Positions 45,426-53,003 of a stretch of DNA of 64,000 bases are shown here, in pieces; the stretch's first letter is position 1; every line of letters starts with the position of its first letter. The translations under genes were made by a program, and so were the position numbers. This DNA is from an uncultured Aquimarina sp. (GTDB lineage Bacteria; Bacteroidota; Bacteroidia; Flavobacteriales; Flavobacteriaceae). The notes beneath the pieces are model-generated. The model had not been told where the DNA came from, searched no databases, and was given only the letters and a program-made list of their open reading frames with translations. The stretch lies in NCBI GenBank assembly GCA_947489685.1, contig CANLEM010000004.1, forward strand, positions 248,001 through 312,000. The letters run 5' to 3'.

Positions 45426-45433
45426 CAAATATA
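45426..45433 (-). promoter_or_regulatory. Candidate ilv promoter, -7 box
   Basis: TATATTTG on the minus strand matches the Bacteroidetes TAnnTTTG box exactly. The expected transcription start (about 45420) would leave only some five nucleotides before the leader-1 ATG. The -33 element is weak (TTTTC). Confidence 0.6.
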
Positions 45434-45454
45434 GATTTTTTTCTTTTGAAAATA

Positions 45455-46105
45455 CTATTCTACTTTAAAAAGTTTATTTTTCATACAATAAATCACCAAT
45501 CCAACTCTTGTTTTTACCTCGAGTTTTTTAAACACCGTTTCTCTATAATTCTCCACTGTTTTAGGACTAAGTCCCATTTCACCAGCAATATCCTTGTAGG
45601 TAAGCTCAGAACATGCCCATTTCAGGAAAACACGTTCTTTATCGGTTAACTTTTCTTCGAGATTGATCTTATGATCAAATTGCTCTGAGTGTCGTAATGC
45701 GGTTTCTATTTTTCCCGAATAATAAAACCCTTGTTCGATCACCATTTTCATAGCAAACTCAAAGTTCTCGGGATGAATATCTTTTAATAAGTACCCTTTG
45801 GCACCAGCTCTAAGCATTCGGATAATGGTTTCCTCATCATCCTCCATCGTAAGTGCCAATACTTTTTGATCTGGCTGATTTTCTTTAAGCCATTGCATGG
45901 TTTGCACCCCATCCATCACAGGCATCTTTACATCCAACAGAATAAGATCTGGTATTTTTCTTTTGTGTAAATAATATTGGGTAAGCTCTTTTCCGTTTTT
46001 AAGAATAGCAAGTACTTCGTACTCTTCTAACTTAGATATTAGACTCTCCAAAGATTGGGCAAACAATAGATGATCATCAACAATAACAATAGTCTTTTTC
46101 TTCAT
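45455..46105 (-). CDS. NarL/FixJ-type response regulator
   Basis: A 216-residue regulator. Receiver domain residues 5-120: acidic pair Asp10-Asp11, phospho-acceptor Asp58 in LILLDVKMPVMDG, and the Thr/Lys switch residues (ALTMEDDEE, GYLLKD). C-terminal LuxR helix-turn-helix (about 148-205): LTDKERVFLKWACSELTYKDIAGEMGLSPKTVENYR. It starts 18 nt after the kinase stop and should be phosphorylated by it. Targets are unknown; the GGGGATnATCCCC palindromes upstream of this operon are candidates. Confidence 0.94.
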   Translation of the reverse strand: MKKKTIVIVDDHLLFAQSLESLISKLEEYEVLAILKNGKELTQYYLHKRKIPDLILLDVKMPVMDGVQTMQWLKENQPDQKVLALTMEDDEETIIRMLRAGAKGYLLKDIHPENFEFAMKMVIEQGFYYSGKIETALRHSEQFDHKINLEEKLTDKERVFLKWACSELTYKDIAGEMGLSPKTVENYRETVFKKLEVKTRVGLVIYCMKNKLFKVE

Positions 46106-46123
46106 CAGGCAAATGTATTTAAA

Positions 46124-46906
46124 TCAATCTTTACGCTTTATAGGATAAGACAAGATAAGCAAAACTCCTTTTCCGGGAGCAGTTTCTAGATCAAAACTTG
46201 CTTTAACCAATGATGCACGGCTTTTCATGTTTAACAATCCAGAGTTGGCTTGTACAGATTTTATATCGAAACCAACACCATCATCTTGTATGGTGATTTT
46301 TAACTCCTTTGGAGTATAGGCTAACTCTACATACATATTAGAGGCCTCGGCATGTTTTATAGAGTTTGAAAAGAATTCTTGTACGATACGATATAAAATG
46401 ATCTCATCTTTGGGGTCGATATGCACCTCTTCTCCTTTGACCTCAAATTTGGTAGTTAAGAAATTAAGTTTTTCGAATCGTTTAAGCTCTACTCTTATGG
46501 ATTTCTCTAATCCTACGTTTTGGATCACTTCGTGATTAAGGGTTTTGGATAAGTTTCGTATTTCCTGAAGACTATCTCCAACTAATTTACGTACATCTTG
46601 TAGGGATTCTGATGTCTTATTATCAATAGTAGTCCCCATGATATTGATTTGCATTACTGCTGTAGATAGTAATTGACCAATATTATCATGTAGCTCCCAA
46701 CTTACATTTTTAAGGGCTTGTTCCTGGATCTCTATCCTAGATTTAAAAATCTCATCTTCGAACCGTTGTTCTGCCTTTAATTTTTCAAGCAAAAGTTTAT
46801 TTTTACGGCGCTGAAAGGCAATAAAAAATACGATACCGAATATTATAAAAAATAAAATAATAACGGTAAAATAAACTATGAGTAAGATTTGTTCCTTTTC
46901 AAGCAT
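46124..46906 (-). CDS. Sensor histidine kinase, HisKA_3 type
   Basis: A 260-residue membrane kinase from the ATG at 46906 (MLEKEQILLIVYF); the longer frame begins with TTG. One TM helix (about 7-31), a short coiled coil, the dimerisation box ALKNVSWELHDNIGQLL with phospho-acceptor His73, and a HATPase_c domain with NSIKHAEASN, QDDGVGFD and GLLNMKSRA. It has no sensory domain of its own. Its start overlaps the upstream 7-TM gene by 31 nt, so that protein may supply sensing. Confidence 0.92.
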   Translation of the reverse strand: MLEKEQILLIVYFTVIILFFIIFGIVFFIAFQRRKNKLLLEKLKAEQRFEDEIFKSRIEIQEQALKNVSWELHDNIGQLLSTAVMQINIMGTTIDNKTSESLQDVRKLVGDSLQEIRNLSKTLNHEVIQNVGLEKSIRVELKRFEKLNFLTTKFEVKGEEVHIDPKDEIILYRIVQEFFSNSIKHAEASNMYVELAYTPKELKITIQDDGVGFDIKSVQANSGLLNMKSRASLVKASFDLETAPGKGVLLILSYPIKRKD

Positions 46907-47574
46907 ACTAAAAAGCCAATGGTGTAACAAGTATAAAGAAAAATAATTGCACTATTAAAAATTATTCGAGAAACACCAACTAGTTCTGGATTCTTTTCTA
47001 AGTCATAATATTTGTCATAGATAAACAAGGGTGTAACTACTAAATGAAAAATAATTGAACCTATAGCAATATAAAACGGTACTGTCTTATAAAAAGCCAA
47101 TATTTTATCACTTTGTAACATCTCATATAAATACAATATCCCTCCGACGAAAAGTAAGATAGTACCTATTACATATGTAAAAGATGAAATGCCCTTAAAA
47201 TATATATCAGTTAAGATTAGATTTATAATAGCCCCCAATACATAAACCACGGTTAATGTCTTCATGAAAGTTTTAAACCATTTTGTTTTATAATGTATCC
47301 AAAAATAATATACATAAAAACAAAAATTAAAAATAAAAAAAACATTAAATAGCCAGTCGTTATTTTCTAAAAAAGTACCTTTTAATGAAGGAAATAAATT
47401 AAAATAATAAATCAAGGAAGGGAGCGTTCCGAATAATTCCACAAAAAAAGTTACCCATAAAAACCAAACAAAATACCGAGATTTTTTATCTTCTCGGTAT
47501 TTAATTATATACAAATAACCTGCTATAGCTGATATTAATTCAAATAGCAAATAAGAGTATTCAAATATTATCAT
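46876..47574 (-). CDS. Seven-TM membrane protein coupled to the histidine kinase
   Basis: A 232-residue protein with about seven hydrophobic helices and almost no soluble part (LLFELISAIAGYLYIIKY, YFVWFLWVTFFVELFGTL, WLFNVFFIFNFCFYVYYFW and so on). I recognise no named family, though small 7-TM proteins fused or coupled to HisKA_3 kinases are common in Flavobacteriia. Its gene overlaps the kinase gene and starts 2 nt after the upstream 131-residue ORF. A membrane sensor partner for the kinase is the simplest reading. Confidence 0.75.
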   Translation of the reverse strand: MIIFEYSYLLFELISAIAGYLYIIKYREDKKSRYFVWFLWVTFFVELFGTLPSLIYYFNLFPSLKGTFLENNDWLFNVFFIFNFCFYVYYFWIHYKTKWFKTFMKTLTVVYVLGAIINLILTDIYFKGISSFTYVIGTILLFVGGILYLYEMLQSDKILAFYKTVPFYIAIGSIIFHLVVTPLFIYDKYYDLEKNPELVGVSRIIFNSAIIFLYTCYTIGFLVCLKRNKSYS

Positions 47575-47576
47575 GT

Positions 47577-47972
47577 TTAATATACCTTTGGAGGAATTCT
47601 ACTCGAACCTCCATTCAGAGATTCAATATTGTAGTTATTTGGCGAATTATCTCCATCTTTACCTAAACCTCCAGCTGGAGCCCCAGTCGGCGCCAAAAAT
47701 AAAGTAGCATACCCTTTTTTCATTTTACACTTGGTTTCAGGATACGCCCCAAAGTACATTCTTATTCCAGGGTTATCAATACCCTGCTTTCTAGACATTT
47801 TTTTTACATACTTTAAGTATTCCTGTAGGTCTTCTACACTCCACCAAAACTCTCGAGTATCCTCAAAGCCTAGACATTTATCAATTTCTGGTGTTCTGGT
47901 ATCACACCATACTTGTTGAAGCTCTTTAGCTTCTTCTACACTAATACATTTTTCCGGTCTTTTTTTTCCCAT
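47577..47972 (-). CDS. Conserved-looking hypothetical protein, 131 aa
   Basis: First gene of the two-component operon. It has no signal peptide and three or four Cys (EKCISVEE, VWCDTRTPEIDKCLG, ETKCKMKKG). Motifs such as REFWWSVEDLQEYLKYVKK and GIRMYFGAYPE look structured; the tail (APTGAPAGGLGKDGDNS) is Gly/Pro/Asp-rich. I do not recognise the family. Its fixed place, 2 nt before the 7-TM gene, suggests a signalling accessory or stress-related partner. Confidence 0.6.
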   Translation of the reverse strand: MGKKRPEKCISVEEAKELQQVWCDTRTPEIDKCLGFEDTREFWWSVEDLQEYLKYVKKMSRKQGIDNPGIRMYFGAYPETKCKMKKGYATLFLAPTGAPAGGLGKDGDNSPNNYNIESLNGGSSRIPPKVY

Positions 47973-48130
47973 TACAATACATATTTAGGTTAATTACTGC
48001 TAATATATCCAAAAATGGTACTTTAAAGCAAATCTCCCCTACCTTTTACTACAATAGTCTAGGACTTAACTATACTTTAACATTACTGTTGACAATGCAT
48101 GTATTCATATTTATAACTCCGTTAAAAAAA

Positions 48131-48176
48131 ATGCGCAGGGGAATTTCCCCCTACAGCATCAAGGGGATTATCCCCT
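48131..48176. promoter_or_regulatory. Two GGGGA-(n)-TCCCC palindromes, pxpC end / TCS operon upstream
   Basis: AGGGGAATTTCCCCCT (48137-48152) and AGGGGATTATCCCCT (48162-48176), centres 25 bp apart. On the minus strand the first is followed by GCGCATTTTTTTT, making it a good terminator for pxpC. Being paired and alike, they could also bind the LuxR-type regulator encoded downstream. Confidence 0.65.
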
Positions 48177-48202
48177 CTTATTTAATGAGCTAGCCTACCA
48201 TA

Positions 48203-49060
48203 TTAAAAATCGATCAACTTAAATTGTATCGTCTCATTAGTTCTTTTTTGAGCAATTTGATTAATAGCATGTGCGCTTAATTGCAATATCCTAGGATAAC
48301 CACCCGTGGTTTGGCAATCACGCATTAAAACAATCAATTTACCGGATGGTGTTAATTGTATGGTACCGGGTAAAACAGGAGAGGTGATTATTGAAGGTAA
48401 GGTATTTTTTAATTCTTCATTTATCTGAATGGCCATTCGATTGCGAATATTGGATATGCTAAATTCGGTATTGAACAAAAAGTCCTTTTGATCATTTGAT
48501 AGTAAATCAAACTCCATACCTCTATACACATCCAAATGATAATTAAGATTATCTTGTTCTGGAAGTATCAAGTTTGAAAATCGATTTTCGGTACCATTTG
48601 ATATTACAAATGGTACTTTATCATGCTTCTTTAAGGTAGCATTTTGAGTAATTGATGTATAGAAAGATCTACTTTTTAAACTTATAGCTGATTGAAATCC
48701 TTGATAAATTCCTACATAACCATACAAATTATTCTTACAAAAATACATGGATAAAATATCATTTTTTTCAACTTCGACCTGTCGATACATTTCAATTTTA
48801 TCATCATTTAAAAAAGCATCTGTAATGGCTCCTGTTAAACATATTTGGGTAGGTGCATTAAATTTTAAAACAGGAGGTTGTAGTGTCCATTCTATACAAG
48901 CACAATTTTCATCATTTCCTAAAAGTAAATTTGCAAAACCAAAAGCAACTTCATCCATAGGTCCACTTTTAGGAACACCAAATTTTGAGTATCCCAATCG
49001 ACCTTTGTCCTGAATAGTAGTACTCAACCCTGGCTTCAATATTTCGACAATACCTTTCAC
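48203..49060 (-). CDS. pxpC: 5-oxoprolinase subunit C (AHS2 domain)
   Basis: A 285-residue biotin-dependent-carboxyltransferase-like protein. The N-terminal KPGLSTTIQDKGRLGYSKFGVPKSGPMDEVAFGFANLLLGN is the family signature, and the late RDCQTTGGYPRILQLS motif agrees. With PxpA and PxpB it hydrolyses 5-oxoproline to glutamate at the cost of ATP. The start is GTG at 49060, overlapping the pxpB TGA (GTGA). Confidence 0.93.
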   Translation of the reverse strand: MKGIVEILKPGLSTTIQDKGRLGYSKFGVPKSGPMDEVAFGFANLLLGNDENCACIEWTLQPPVLKFNAPTQICLTGAITDAFLNDDKIEMYRQVEVEKNDILSMYFCKNNLYGYVGIYQGFQSAISLKSRSFYTSITQNATLKKHDKVPFVISNGTENRFSNLILPEQDNLNYHLDVYRGMEFDLLSNDQKDFLFNTEFSISNIRNRMAIQINEELKNTLPSIITSPVLPGTIQLTPSGKLIVLMRDCQTTGGYPRILQLSAHAINQIAQKRTNETIQFKLIDF

Positions 49061-49782
49061 AAAAAAATAGGTTTTAGTTCGAAATCATTATTTTTTATTC
49101 TATTATTTATGTCGTTATATTCACTATCTTCTATCGACATAAATTTAATTTTATCACCTGCACTTACAAAACACGGAGTGTCTAAATTTGGATTGAAAAA
49201 ATCAATAGGTGATTGCCCAATAACATGCCAACCACCAGGGCTATGTATTGGGTATACTCCGGTTTGATTTCCCCCTATAGCAACAGAGCCTTTTTTCACT
49301 TCTCTTACAGGAGTTCGCTTTCTTGGCAAATGTAACTTTTTATCAAGACCACCCAAGTAAAAAAATCCAGGCAAAAAACCTAAAAAAAATACGGTATATA
49401 ATGGAGTAGTATGTAACGAAATAACCTGCTCAATACTGAGTGATTTTTTCTTAGAAAAATCAATTAAATCGGGAGCACGAGTAGTAGAGTAACAAACAGG
49501 TATCTCCCAGAGTCGTTTTTTTATGATTTCGACCTCTTGATGAGAATTGTACAACGATTTTAGTGCAGAAACCTCACTATAGAAATCCTCTATAGTACAT
49601 ACATAACAAATTAACATCGAGTGATAAGATGAGATTATCTCAACAATTACTTTATTATAATAATTTTCAATAGATTTTTTGTAAAAAAGTAAGTTCTGGA
49701 GTATATTTTGATCAATTTTTGCTGGCCATTGTATTAAAATTGAATTTTCAGAATACCTTTTATATTGCAATTCAAATTTCAT
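49057..49782 (-). CDS. pxpB: 5-oxoprolinase subunit B (AHS1 / KipI-like)
   Basis: A 241-residue protein. The second half carries the AHS1 signature FFLGFLPGFFYLGGLDKKLHLPRKRTPVREVKKGSVAIGG and GVYPIHSPGGWHVIGQSP. PxpB proteins form the phosphotransferring part of the 5-oxoprolinase complex with PxpC. Start lies 5 nt after pxpA, and its stop overlaps the pxpC start. Confidence 0.93.
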   Translation of the reverse strand: MKFELQYKRYSENSILIQWPAKIDQNILQNLLFYKKSIENYYNKVIVEIISSYHSMLICYVCTIEDFYSEVSALKSLYNSHQEVEIIKKRLWEIPVCYSTTRAPDLIDFSKKKSLSIEQVISLHTTPLYTVFFLGFLPGFFYLGGLDKKLHLPRKRTPVREVKKGSVAIGGNQTGVYPIHSPGGWHVIGQSPIDFFNPNLDTPCFVSAGDKIKFMSIEDSEYNDINNRIKNNDFELKPIFL

Positions 49783-49787
49783 GTAAC

Positions 49788-50519
49788 CTATTTTAAAACA
49801 AAATTTCGCTTCGAAAATTCACTATGTAAACACTTCAAAATGTCAACAGATTTTGGATTATCACCATGCACACAAATAGTGTCAAAAAAAGCCACCTTCT
49901 CCTCTCCTTCTATTGTTTTAATCTTACCTTCAGAAACCATTTTAAAAACATGATCAAAAACTTGAACTGGATCCGTTATTACAGCTCCCTTTTTGGATCG
50001 CGAAACCAACGACAAATCTTCGTTGTAATTTCTATCTGCAAAAGCTTCTTGTTTTACTACCAAAACATCTTTACAAAGATATGATAATTTAGATTCTTTT
50101 AACGTTATTATAGATAAACTTTTATCGATATTTTGAACTACATTAAAAATCGAATTTGCTATAGCCTCATTTTTAATAGCATCGTTATATAATGCCCCAT
50201 GAGGTTTGACATGGTGTAACGCTCCTCCTAATTCTTCTGCTTTCAGTTTTACTTTTTGGATTTGATCGGTAAGCGTTTGGATTAAGTCGCCTTGAGATAT
50301 CTCCACACTTACTCGTCCAAAATTTTCACGATCCGGATACGAAGGATGTGCTCCAATTTTCACATTGTGCTTCATGGCCAATTTTATCGTTTTTTCGATA
50401 ACCTGATCATTTCCTGCATGTGCCCCACAAGCAATATTACACCATGAGATATATGGCATAATCTGGTCATCAAAACCAGCTTCTTCTCCAACATCTGCGT
50501 TAAAAATTATTTTTTTCAT
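49788..50519 (-). CDS. pxpA: 5-oxoprolinase subunit A (LamB/YcsF)
   Basis: A 243-residue protein. The ATG at 50519 gives MKKIIFNADVGEEAGFDDQI, matching the family start; the upstream extension overlaps the transporter gene and is rejected. NIACGAHAGN and HPSYPDRENFGR hold conserved metal-binding His and Asp, and VKPHGALYND is diagnostic. It is the polysaccharide-deacetylase-like ring-opening subunit. Located 25 nt after the Nramp-like gene. Confidence 0.93.
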   Translation of the reverse strand: MKKIIFNADVGEEAGFDDQIMPYISWCNIACGAHAGNDQVIEKTIKLAMKHNVKIGAHPSYPDRENFGRVSVEISQGDLIQTLTDQIQKVKLKAEELGGALHHVKPHGALYNDAIKNEAIANSIFNVVQNIDKSLSIITLKESKLSYLCKDVLVVKQEAFADRNYNEDLSLVSRSKKGAVITDPVQVFDHVFKMVSEGKIKTIEGEEKVAFFDTICVHGDNPKSVDILKCLHSEFSKRNFVLK

Positions 50520-50544
50520 TCTTACAAAATGAATTAAATTATTC

Positions 50545-51768
50545 CTATAAATTCTCAATAACTTTCCAAATACTTCTAACTCCTAAAAACAAAGTGACCA
50601 CAAGTATCAAAAATCCAATTGCATTTTGAGTTTTGGAATTAATATATTTTCCTAATACTTCTTTTCTGTTCATTACCCATAATAAAAATCCAGCTATCAC
50701 GGGTAGCAAAATTCCATTAGTGATTTGCGCAAATTGAATGATCTCGATTGACTTAATTCCTAGTGACGAAAAGACAACACCCAGGAGAAGAATAAATATC
50801 CATACTGCTCTAAATTTTATGCTTTTTAATCCGGCCTCCCACCCTAAACAACCTTTTACTACATATGCCGCAGCAAGTGGTGCAGTTATTGCAGAAGTAA
50901 TTCCGGCGGCAAACAGACCGAGTGATAAAATATACTTTGCAGCAGAGCCAAAAATAGGTTCCATACTTTTTGCCAGATCGGCAGCATTATTAACTTCGGT
51001 ATTTTGTATCGCAGCACCCGCTATGATTATTGCCATAGACATAATCCCTCCCACTACTATGGCCACAATCGTATCTTTTCTAGCGAGGGGAAGTTGATTT
51101 GGGTTATTCCATTTTTCCTTAACCAAAGATGCATGAAGAAATAGATTATAAGGCACTACCGTTGTACCTATTAATCCTATTATAGTAAACAGTTTTTCGG
51201 ATTCGATTTTAGGAACAAAACCTTTGAAAACAAGAGATAAATCGGGTTTGGTTGCAATTGCAGTTACTATAAAGGCTATACTCATCAAAAGCACTAACAC
51301 AATTAAACTACGCTCTAACACTTTATAATTACCAATGTAAAGCAAAACAAAGGCAATTACACCTATTATTATACTCATATAATTAATAGTAACACCCCCC
51401 AAATCTAAATTTGGCGATCCAAGAATTGTAGACAACCCTAATACTCCTCCACTAATATTACCCGCCTCATAAGCAGCGTTACCTACAAAAATCGCAGAGA
51501 TGATAATACCAATAAACACCCATCTAACAGCTACATTATTTGCAAATTGAGATCGTACTACTTCGCTAAGTCCATTTTGAGTGATCACTCCCAGTCTTGC
51601 CGCCATTTCTTGTAATACAATACAAGCCACTATCGACAAAACCAATGCCCATAACAAAGTAAAACCAAAATTAACTCCTGCCAGTGTACAAACAGTCACA
51701 GTTCCAGGACCAATGAAGGCCGCTGTAACGAGTGTTCCCGGACCTATATTAGATAACCACTTTTTCAT
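50545..51768 (-). CDS. Nramp-fold transporter lacking metal-site motifs
   Basis: A 407-residue membrane protein with about 11 TM helices and the overall Nramp layout. The TM1 DPGN metal motif is replaced by GPGT (AAFIGPGTVTVCTLAG), and the TM6 MPH motif by VPY (VVPYNLFLHASLVKEKW). Known Nramp metal ligands are therefore absent. Lying between a DUF2891 lipoprotein and pxpA with gaps of 0 and 25 nt, it is more likely the uptake system for 5-oxoproline or a related small organic acid than a Mn/Fe carrier. That role is inference. Confidence 0.82.
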   Translation of the reverse strand: MKKWLSNIGPGTLVTAAFIGPGTVTVCTLAGVNFGFTLLWALVLSIVACIVLQEMAARLGVITQNGLSEVVRSQFANNVAVRWVFIGIIISAIFVGNAAYEAGNISGGVLGLSTILGSPNLDLGGVTINYMSIIIGVIAFVLLYIGNYKVLERSLIVLVLLMSIAFIVTAIATKPDLSLVFKGFVPKIESEKLFTIIGLIGTTVVPYNLFLHASLVKEKWNNPNQLPLARKDTIVAIVVGGIMSMAIIIAGAAIQNTEVNNAADLAKSMEPIFGSAAKYILSLGLFAAGITSAITAPLAAAYVVKGCLGWEAGLKSIKFRAVWIFILLLGVVFSSLGIKSIEIIQFAQITNGILLPVIAGFLLWVMNRKEVLGKYINSKTQNAIGFLILVVTLFLGVRSIWKVIENL

Positions 51769-52899
51769 TTATTTCGTGTTTGTGTCTAGTGTATAAATAG
51801 CAAATGAACCTAACCAATGTCCACCTTCATAACTATCGCCCACCAGATTCGGTAATGAATGTTTTATATGAGTATTAGCCACTGCAAAAAGATGCTCATA
51901 ACCATCATATTGTTTGGCTAATCCATATAACACCCATGCCCTGCTAAAATTAAGACCATCTAAGTGTACCAATTTACCATCGGTTCGATCAGACACCTTA
52001 CCCACTTCGACAGAAAAATCTTTTGCCTTAAGTTGAGGCATAAAATCTGTTATCCATAGATCAAATTCTTTGTTAGACAACACCCTTCGCATAAGATCGA
52101 CTTCTTCAAAACAAGGAGATAAAAAATCATAACCACTAGGCTCCCACCCAAGGGGACAATCTTTATCATTTTGATAAAATTCCTTGGCTTTAGAGGTAAT
52201 ACTATTTTTTAATCCTTGATGCTCTAAGCTACTGGCATAATCCCATGCAAAGGATAATCCAAACGCTGTATTTGTATGTTCTCCGACTCTAATCGGGTAT
52301 GTAAGTTTGGGTAAAAACTCTAGGTATTTTTGTACTATTACAGCCGTTAATGGTTCTAGGTTTTCTTCGAGCTCTCTTGCCACTGGATCTTCCCAATGAT
52401 GTAATTCTTCGGCAAGTTTAAGTAACCAAGCCCAACCATAGGTTCTTTCGAAAGATTTATTATGCTTTTCGGCAAAATAACTAACCTCAACTGCAATATT
52501 TTCTTTAGTTATATTTTGACGTAATTTGGTAATCGCCTCTTCTCTTTTTTCTAAATCCGGAAAAGCCCTTAAGAGCCTTACCAACGACCAATGACCATGA
52601 ACTGAAGAATGCCAATCAAAACAACCATAAAAAGTAGGATGCAATTCTTTAGGTTCGCCTAAATTTTCTTTACTTCCCAAAGTTTGATTTAATTTATTAG
52701 GGTACTCAATCTGCAAACAAGTTAAAGGTAAATCTGCCAACGAATTGGCTTGTTTTAAAGTAAGTTCTAACGGTTTTTCAATTGGATTTGATATTACTTT
52801 ATCCGACTCTGCACGTTTAGATGTTTCTTTTTGAGTATTATCTTGTTTATTACAATTGGAAAAAGCGAGTATCAACATCAAAAAAAGGATTCGATTCAT
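51769..52899 (-). CDS. DUF2891 family lipoprotein
   Basis: A 376-residue protein. ATG at 52899 gives a lipoprotein signal FLMLILAFSNC, Cys about 16. The remaining sequence matches DUF2891 as I know it: LHPTFYGCFDWHSSVHGHWSLVRLLR, RTYGWAWLLKLAEELHHW, GWEPSGYDFLSPCFEEVDLMRRVL and GGHWLGSFAIYTL, repeated Trp/His motifs of an alpha-toroid. Such a fold with conserved His, Asp and Trp suggests an enzyme. It ends exactly where the transporter gene begins, so it heads the pxp operon. Function unknown. Confidence 0.82.
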   Translation of the reverse strand: MNRILFLMLILAFSNCNKQDNTQKETSKRAESDKVISNPIEKPLELTLKQANSLADLPLTCLQIEYPNKLNQTLGSKENLGEPKELHPTFYGCFDWHSSVHGHWSLVRLLRAFPDLEKREEAITKLRQNITKENIAVEVSYFAEKHNKSFERTYGWAWLLKLAEELHHWEDPVARELEENLEPLTAVIVQKYLEFLPKLTYPIRVGEHTNTAFGLSFAWDYASSLEHQGLKNSITSKAKEFYQNDKDCPLGWEPSGYDFLSPCFEEVDLMRRVLSNKEFDLWITDFMPQLKAKDFSVEVGKVSDRTDGKLVHLDGLNFSRAWVLYGLAKQYDGYEHLFAVANTHIKHSLPNLVGDSYEGGHWLGSFAIYTLDTNTK

Positions 52900-53003
52900 A
52901 ATCAATATTTAAAATTTGAACGCAGGTATTTTCTTAAAAATATTGATTTCCAAAAGGATAATAAATGTATTGTTAATAAGAAGAGGAAATAGTTTATAAA
53001 TTC

